Below, one piece after another: positions 59,677 to 64,000 of a stretch of 64,000 nucleotides of DNA. How positions within the stretch are numbered: position 1 is the first letter of the stretch; each line of letters opens with the position of its first letter. A program made the translations under genes and the position numbers. The notes below the pieces were generated by a model. That model was given only the letters and a program-made list of their open reading frames with translations, had not been told where the DNA came from and searched no databases. The DNA comes from Flexivirga oryzae (lineage in GTDB: Bacteria > Actinomycetota > Actinomycetes > Actinomycetales > Dermatophilaceae): the NCBI RefSeq assembly GCF_014190805.1, contig NZ_JACHVQ010000002.1, positions 372,001 to 436,000 of the forward strand. Direction: 5' to 3'.

Positions 59677-60513
59677 TCAGCGGCCGGTGAGCCGCCCCGC
59701 GAGCACCGAATCGGCGATGTCGGTCGCCTCGACGGCCCCGGCGAGGATCGCCTCGGCGTAGTGCCGCAGCCACAGCGCGACCCCGTCCGGACGTCCGGTG
59801 GCGTATGCCGCGAGCGCTCCCTGGTAGGCGACTCCACCCTGCCGCGAGTAGCCCGCCTCACCCACGACGACACCGGTCGGGTCGACACCCAGCACCTGCA
59901 GCAGCAGCCGCTCCAATGCGCGTGCGACCAGGCCGTTTCCCTGCACGAACGGCCGCACCGAGGCGACCTCAGCGTGCGCGATCGCGGCGACCAGGACTCC
60001 CGGCTCGCCCTCCGCGGCGCCCAGCAGCTCGACGACTCCCCGCAGCCGCGCCCCGGCCTCCGAGGCCGGTGGGGCGACCCCCAGGTCCTTCAGCTCGGTC
60101 GAGGTCTCCCCGGCCAGCCGCGGCCGGCCGAGCTGATCGGGTGCCGCGGTGCCCGCGGCGGCCGCGATGTGCAGTCGTGCGAGTGCCTGCGCCGGCGCGG
60201 TCAGCACGACCGAGCGCAACTCCTCGGTCGCCGCCGTCACCTGTATGGCGCCACGCAGCACCCGCTCCCGCGGCCCGTCCTGCTCCAGCGCGAGCGCCCC
60301 ACGCATGACGTCGCGCACCACCGGGACCGGGAACTCCGCGCCCTCCAGGAACGCGCTGGCCCGGGCGCCGCGCACGCGTGATTCGGCGGCCACTTCGGGG
60401 ATCCGGCGGCGCAGCGCCTGGTGCCAGCGCAGCTGGGTGCAGGCGTCCCGCGCGGCGTCGACGGCGCCGGCGACTCCGGGCAGCGCCAGCAGTCGCGTCA
60501 ACTCAGCAGCCAT
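59677..60513 (-). CDS. Fic-domain-like protein with altered active site
   Basis: 278 residues from ATG 60513. The helical domain resembles actinobacterial Fic-type proteins: RVRGARASAFLEGAEFP recalls the inhibitory or N-terminal helix, IAHAEVASVRPFVQGNGLVARALERLLLQVLG corresponds to the HPFxxGNGRxAR motif. The catalytic His is Arg and the Arg after GNG is Leu, so AMP transfer is unlikely. It may keep only a binding role. It lies beside the Tad locus, as similar genes do in other actinobacteria, where it is often labelled simply oxidoreductase. Confidence 0.7.
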   Translation of the reverse strand: MAAELTRLLALPGVAGAVDAARDACTQLRWHQALRRRIPEVAAESRVRGARASAFLEGAEFPVPVVRDVMRGALALEQDGPRERVLRGAIQVTAATEELRSVVLTAPAQALARLHIAAAAGTAAPDQLGRPRLAGETSTELKDLGVAPPASEAGARLRGVVELLGAAEGEPGVLVAAIAHAEVASVRPFVQGNGLVARALERLLLQVLGVDPTGVVVGEAGYSRQGGVAYQGALAAYATGRPDGVALWLRHYAEAILAGAVEATDIADSVLAGRLTGR

Positions 60514-60590
60514 CGGGGCGGCCCTCCTCGGGCTTGGTCGGGAACGCTCCGAGGATAGGGCTGGGCCGCGGGGGCGGCTCAGGCGGCCGA

Positions 60591-61067
60591 TCAGACAGCG
60601 GCAGCGGTCCCGGCGAGCTCGGCGAACCGGCCCAGGTAGACCGGCCAGCCATTGTCCCCGCCGAGTGCCGCAGGCATGCTTCCCGCTCCGGGGCCGTGCT
60701 GGTCGAGCCGGAAGTGCCGCAACGACACGAGCGTGCCGTCGCCGTCCGGGGTGAACCGCACCTCCACCTCGCTGGCGTTCTCGCGCGGCTGGATCTGCCA
60801 GTCCGGCCCGATCAGCCAGGCGAACCGCAGCAGGCCGGGTGGTTCGACGGCGAGCACCTCGCCCCAGACGCATTGCGTGCCGTCCTCCGCCTCGTCGAGG
60901 ATCCGGCCGCCGGGCCGCACCTCCATGACGGTGCGCGCGACGGGGACCTCCATCAGGTTGTGGTCGCGCGGCTTGATCCGGTCGAACTGCTCGGTGAACA
61001 TCCGGAACGCCTGCTCGACGGGCAACGGCACCGTCACGGTGCGCAGCACTTCGGGTGTGGTGGTCAT
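60591..61067 (-). CDS. SRPBCC (AHSA1-like) domain protein
   Basis: 158 residues. VLRTVTVPLPVEQAFRMFTEQFDRI, GGRILDEAEDGTQCVWGEVLAVEPPGLLRFAWLIGPDWQI and VEVRFTPDGDGTLVSLRHFRLDQHG form the helix-grip fold of the AHSA1/START-like group. These proteins bind hydrophobic ligands in a deep cavity. It is coupled to an ArsR-type regulator by an ATGA overlap, a very common pairing in actinobacteria. Ligand unknown. Confidence 0.88.
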   Translation of the reverse strand: MTTTPEVLRTVTVPLPVEQAFRMFTEQFDRIKPRDHNLMEVPVARTVMEVRPGGRILDEAEDGTQCVWGEVLAVEPPGLLRFAWLIGPDWQIQPRENASEVEVRFTPDGDGTLVSLRHFRLDQHGPGAGSMPAALGGDNGWPVYLGRFAELAGTAAAV

Positions 61068-61381
61068 GGCTGGTTTCCCTTCGTATCGCTCGGCTGCTCG
61101 CCGAAGTTGGCGAGCGTGCGTGCCCAGAAGGCGTCCAGCTGGTCACGCAGGGCCTCGACCGCAACGGGGTTGAGGCGGTACACCCGGCGGGTGCCGGCAG
61201 GTTGCTCGGCGACGAGACCCGCCTCCTTGAGCACCTTCAGGTGTTGGGAGACGGCGGGTCGGCTGATGGGCAGTTCGGCCGCGAGGTCGACCACCGCCCG
61301 CGGCTGCCGGGCGAGCGCCTCGACGATCGCCCGCCGGCTCGGGTCGGACAGCACGGCCCACGCGTCTTGGTAAGTTGTCAC
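61064..61381 (-). CDS. ArsR-family regulator
   Basis: 105 residues from a GTG at 61381, giving TTYQDAWAVLSDPSRRAIVEALARQPRAVVDLAAELPISRPAVSQHLKVLKEAGLVAEQPAGTRRVYRLNP, a complete winged helix. Metal-binding cysteines of the arsenic type are missing, so it senses something else or nothing. An ATG at 61405 is in frame but lies inside the presumed operator (61378-61411); TACGGT six bases before the GTG suits a leaderless transcript. It probably represses itself and the SRPBCC gene. Confidence 0.85.
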   Translation of the reverse strand: MTTYQDAWAVLSDPSRRAIVEALARQPRAVVDLAAELPISRPAVSQHLKVLKEAGLVAEQPAGTRRVYRLNPVAVEALRDQLDAFWARTLANFGEQPSDTKGNQP

Positions 61382-61411
61382 GAACCGTAAGTTCTCACTT
61401 ACCATTCGTGA
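61378..61411. promoter_or_regulatory. Nested palindromic operator of the ArsR gene
   Basis: Outer arms TCACGAA (61378-61384) and TTCGTGA (61405-61411) enclose GTAAGT (61387-61392) and ACTTAC (61397-61402), all exact complements. It covers the -10 region and the GTG start, so bound protein would block transcription. Confidence 0.65.
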
Positions 61412-62018
61412 TGTCAACCCCCTGCCGCGGACCATGCCTGTCGTCCCCCTCGGACATGACCTGCGCGTTGATCGGCATCCGCCACCGCCCCGTGGGGCCG
61501 TCCCCGGTCAACGCGTTGAGCAGCCGGGCGACGCGCCACGAGATGCCGATCGCCATACCCATCAGGAAGATGGCCAGCGGGATCTCCACCACGATCGCGG
61601 ACGCCACCGACAGGTGCACGCTGTCGCGGTCGGCCGTGGTGACGTCGAACCACGCATCCGCCAGCAGCAGCACCCCCGCGGCGAACGAGGTCAGCACCAC
61701 GAGCATCCGCTTGCGCCACGCGAAGAACGCCGTGAGCCCGAGCAGCACCATCAGCAGCACGTCGAAGCCCACCCAGGTCAGCCGCCAGGCGTGCGACTCG
61801 TAGTGCTCGGGGAGGCTGAGTGCGAGGTATGCCGTCCACGGCACCAGCAGTGCCGTCGCGACGGCGGTGACCGTGAGTGCGACCGCGCGGCCGCGGCGCG
61901 CCTTGCGCACAACCGGTGCGCGCACGGCGTCGACCACCTCGCCGTGTCGCAGCCGATGCACCAGGGCGAGCCGTTCGGCGAGGGTGAGTTCCTCGATCTC
62001 CCGATCGGTCAACGGCAT
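61395..62018 (-). CDS. Four-helix membrane protein of unknown function
   Basis: 207 residues. A charged N-terminal part (LTDREIEELTLAERLALVHRLRHGEVVDAVRAP) precedes four hydrophobic helices: ALTVTAVATALLVPWTAYLAL, VGFDVLLMVLLGLTAFFAW, MLVVLTSFAAGVLLLADAW and AIVVEIPLAIFLMGMAIGI. The short C-terminal tail is polar. I recognise no named family. Its stop lies within the ArsR operator, so read-through into the ArsR operon is possible. Confidence 0.75.
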   Translation of the reverse strand: MPLTDREIEELTLAERLALVHRLRHGEVVDAVRAPVVRKARRGRAVALTVTAVATALLVPWTAYLALSLPEHYESHAWRLTWVGFDVLLMVLLGLTAFFAWRKRMLVVLTSFAAGVLLLADAWFDVTTADRDSVHLSVASAIVVEIPLAIFLMGMAIGISWRVARLLNALTGDGPTGRWRMPINAQVMSEGDDRHGPRQGVDITNGK

Positions 62019-62077
62019 GGCTCAAGTCAACCTCATCAGCCTGACAACCGCCGAGTCCTTTCGGACCAGCGCCCGGC

Positions 62078-62515
62078 CTACGCCCGCTCCAACCGGAACA
62101 CCGGATGCGCCGCGACGATCGCCTCGAGCTCGGCGTCGGTCGACGTCGCGGTCACGCCCTCCGGGAAGAACTTCCCCACCTCCCAGGCCCACCGCTTCAG
62201 GTAGTGCCGCATCACCGGCACCGCGTCCGATCCGTGCACCTCGTGCACGGTGCATGCCGCCTCACGCCGTCCGCTGCGCACCGTGACCCGGGGGTTGTGG
62301 CGTGCGTTGCGCACCCATTGCGTCTGCCCGCGTGGCGCGACTAGGTAGAGCTGCCCCTCGACCTCCACCGGATTGACCGGAGTGCTGTGCGGCTGACCGG
62401 ACTTGCGCCCGATGACGACGAGTTCCTTCGCCCCGAAGGCCCTGATGCCCATCCGGGACATCCCCTTCACCAGCGAATTCATCACCCGAGTGGACCGGTC
62501 GAGTTGAGTTGCCAT
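62078..62515 (-). CDS. Deazaflavin (F420)-dependent nitroreductase-family protein
   Basis: 145 residues from ATG 62515 with GGAAGG upstream. KELVVIGRKSGQPHSTPVNPVEVEGQLYLVAPRGQTQWVRNARHNPRVTVRSG matches the split beta-barrel Ddn-like family, which binds F420 or other flavins. Members reduce quinones or nitro-compounds at the membrane. It is divergent from a TetR-type regulator gene, and two similar palindromes in between suggest direct control. A terminal LERA completes the protein. Confidence 0.87.
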   Translation of the reverse strand: MATQLDRSTRVMNSLVKGMSRMGIRAFGAKELVVIGRKSGQPHSTPVNPVEVEGQLYLVAPRGQTQWVRNARHNPRVTVRSGRREAACTVHEVHGSDAVPVMRHYLKRWAWEVGKFFPEGVTATSTDAELEAIVAAHPVFRLERA

Positions 62516-62539
62516 GACTTTCACCTTCCGCAGGAATCC

Positions 62540-62602
62540 GAGAGCACCGCTCTCTGAAATAAGGAAACCATGTCATCTCGAATAAAACAAGAGCACTGCT
62601 CT
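62540..62602. promoter_or_regulatory. Twin TetR operators
   Basis: GAGAGC-ACC-GCTCTC (62540-62554) and AGAGC-ACT-GCTCT (62590-62602) share the palindrome AGAGCAnnGCTCT, centres about 49 bp apart, one by each divergent gene. The obvious ligand-responsive repressor is the TetR protein encoded at 62642. Confidence 0.7.
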
Positions 62603-62641
62603 CTCTTGTGTTCGATGCTCACTATTGCGAGCATGGTTCCC

Positions 62642-63331
62642 ATGTCCCCCACCCCTCGCGAGCGCGCACGCATCGACACCATGGAGCGGATCCTGGAGTC
62701 CGGCCGCCGGCAACTGGCCGAGCAGGGCGCGGCCGCACTCTCGCTGCGCGCCGTCGCCCGGGACCTCGGCATGGTGTCCTCCGCGGTGTACCGCTACGTG
62801 CCGAGCCGGGACGACCTGCTGACGGCGCTGATCGTGGAGGGCTACCGGGACGTCGCGGTCGCGGCGGAGGCCGCTGCGGCCGGTCGCACCGCCCCCGGGC
62901 GCCGCTTCGTCGCGGTCTGCGAGGCGATCTACACCTGGGCCCGCGAGCACCCGCACCAGTACGCGCTGATCTACGGCTCACCGGTGCCCGGATACCACGC
63001 ACCGCAGGAAACCATCACCGACGCCGCCCGCATACCCGCTGTCGCCATACAACTCATCGAAAATGCATGGACTGCAGGAGAACTCAGCGTTGACGCCCCC
63101 ATGCCACCAGCAGGCCAGGCACTGCGCCGGCAGGCACGCGACCTGCGCACGACGCTCGGCACCGAACTGCCCGAGCCGGTGCTGCTGCGCTTCGCCGCCG
63201 CCTGGACCCAGATCTTCGGAGTGATCAGCTTCGACCTGTTCGGGCAACTCGTCGGCAGTTTCGAGCCCGGTGATGCCGTGTGCACGTTCACCTTCCGCAC
63301 CGCCGCGCAGGCGATCGGCTTCACCGACTGA
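62642..63331 (+). CDS. TetR-family regulator
   Basis: 229 residues from ATG 62642 (an ATG at 62633 is in frame). MERILESGRRQLAEQGAAALSLRAVARDLGMVSSAVYRYVPSRDDLLTALIVEGYRDVA is a complete TetR helix-turn-helix. The ligand domain of about 170 residues has VCEAIYTWAREHPHQYALIYGSPVPGY and a C-terminal ILLRF-like hydrophobic helix, as in the WHG-type TetR C-terminal domain. It probably represses its own gene and the divergent oxidoreductase. Confidence 0.88.
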   Translation: MSPTPRERARIDTMERILESGRRQLAEQGAAALSLRAVARDLGMVSSAVYRYVPSRDDLLTALIVEGYRDVAVAAEAAAAGRTAPGRRFVAVCEAIYTWAREHPHQYALIYGSPVPGYHAPQETITDAARIPAVAIQLIENAWTAGELSVDAPMPPAGQALRRQARDLRTTLGTELPEPVLLRFAAAWTQIFGVISFDLFGQLVGSFEPGDAVCTFTFRTAAQAIGFTD

Positions 63332-63342
63332 CGCCCCAACCC

Positions 63343-63412
63343 GCGGTTGACGCCCGAGATCGCCGTTGACCCCCCTATTGCGCCGTCAGCGGCCATTTCG
63401 GCCGTCAACGGC
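63343..63412. repeat. Large imperfect inverted repeat
   Basis: 28-base arms (63343-63370 and 63385-63412) pair at 23 positions around a 14-base loop. Each arm carries two TTGAC/CTGAC words, so there are also internal direct repeats. It lies 11 bp after the tetR stop and may be a terminator or a REP-like palindrome. Confidence 0.6.
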
Positions 63413-63481
63413 CGAGCGCCGCGCCCGATCTCCCCTGTGGACAACCGTTTTGACCCCGTCCGGGCAGCGCATCATCGGACG

Positions 63482-64000
63482 ATGCGCACCCCCGAGCGAC
63501 CGTTGCACCCCGACGACCTCCTGCACACGCGTGACCTGTTGCGCCGCGGCGTCCTCCCGTCGGAGGAAGCGCGCCGCGGCAAGGCCACGCTGCGTCGAAT
63601 CCGTCGAGGCTCCTACATCGAGCAGGCCCGCTGGTCGGAGCTGGACGCAGGGAACCGGTTCCGCGCGCTCGTGGTCTGCTCCTACGAATCCATGCGCACC
63701 TCGCCGCCACCCACGGCCTGCCTCTTCGCAGCAGCCGTCCTGTGGGGGCTGCCGATCCTCGGGCGGTGGCCGGATCGCGTTGACGTCGTGACGGATTCGG
63801 GTGCTTCAGGGGGGAGCAAGCTGATCCGCAGGCACCGGGTTGCAGTCGTGCCGGATCCGGTGGACCTGCGCGGCATCCCAGTCACCACGGTCGCGCGCAC
63901 CGTCGTCGACCTGGCCCGCATCGGCGACCTGGCGGCCGGACTCGTGACGGCCGATGCGGCGCTGCACGAGCACAAGTGCACCTTGGCGGAGTTGGATGCC
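63482..64000 (+). CDS. AbiEi/DUF559-like protein (N-terminal part)
   Basis: 173 codons are open to the window edge, so the gene is truncated on the right. RDLLRRGVLPSEEARRGKATLRRIRRGSYIE is the winged-helix start seen in AbiEi-type antitoxin-like proteins, then PTACLFAAAVLWGLPILGRWPDRVDVV and IPVTTVARTVVDLARIGDLAAGLVTADAAL, which in full-length actinobacterial proteins precedes a DUF559 nuclease-like domain. That domain would lie outside. The start ATG at 63482 is not preceded by a strong ribosome site. Confidence 0.75.
   Translation, partial: MRTPERPLHPDDLLHTRDLLRRGVLPSEEARRGKATLRRIRRGSYIEQARWSELDAGNRFRALVVCSYESMRTSPPPTACLFAAAVLWGLPILGRWPDRVDVVTDSGASGGSKLIRRHRVAVVPDPVDLRGIPVTTVARTVVDLARIGDLAAGLVTADAALHEHKCTLAELDA

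Overview
The window is 64 kb of GC-rich chromosome from an actinobacterium. The supporting signs are frequent GTG starts, many ATGA/GTGA/TGATG gene overlaps, several apparently leaderless starts, Rv3654c-Rv3660c-type Tad genes, coenzyme-F420-type oxidoreductases and an actinomycete integrative element (AICE). A member of the Micrococcales (Dermacoccaceae/Intrasporangiaceae-like) is my inference; no marker gene here settles the family.

Layout. 1-5850: a truncated PfkB-type kinase, an S51 peptidase, a complete IS5-family insertion with its target duplication, two small proteins and a secreted 5'-nucleotidase. 5894-16786: a ten-gene minus-strand operon, with a divergent GntR regulator, that appears to encode uptake of L-fucose (or a related sugar) and its complete non-phosphorylative oxidation to pyruvate and L-lactate, ending in its own L-lactate dehydrogenase. 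16954-21781: an APC transporter, a VOC protein, a VapBC pair, an AraC-type regulator, a scar holding the 3' ends of two broken genes, a Uma2 protein and a HigBA-like pair.

21941-32261: an integrated AICE of about 10.2 kb in a tRNA-Thr(CGT) gene. It carries pra, an FtsK-type transfer ATPase, repSA, xis, a 46-codon coupled ORF and int. Its cargo is a secreted protein of unknown function, an ABC ATPase with two membrane proteins, CutA and an XRE regulator. The element restored the tRNA with its own 3' half, including a swapped T-stem pair, an encoded CCA and a terminator.

32415-49419 is mostly housekeeping: hydrolase/SDR pair, secreted TAP-type peptidase, holB, tmk, serine hydrolase, topA, DODA-type dioxygenase, LLM oxidoreductase, methyltransferase, STAS protein and MrfA/YprA-like helicase. 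Two intergenic gaps here hold copies of a nested palindrome with identical internal spacing. 49473-54819: a GNAT protein, a divergent pair of paralogous large regulators of unknown role, and a thiolase. 54834-59007: a translationally coupled seven-gene Tad pilus/secretion locus. 59483-64000: a small ORF with its own terminator, a Fic-like protein without the catalytic His, ArsR/SRPBCC and TetR/deazaflavin-oxidoreductase modules with visible operators, and a truncated AbiEi-like gene.

My main candidates for something undescribed are the nested-palindrome repeat family, the secreted-protein/ABC cargo of the AICE, the divergent paralogous regulators, and the coupled 46-codon ORF between xis and int.
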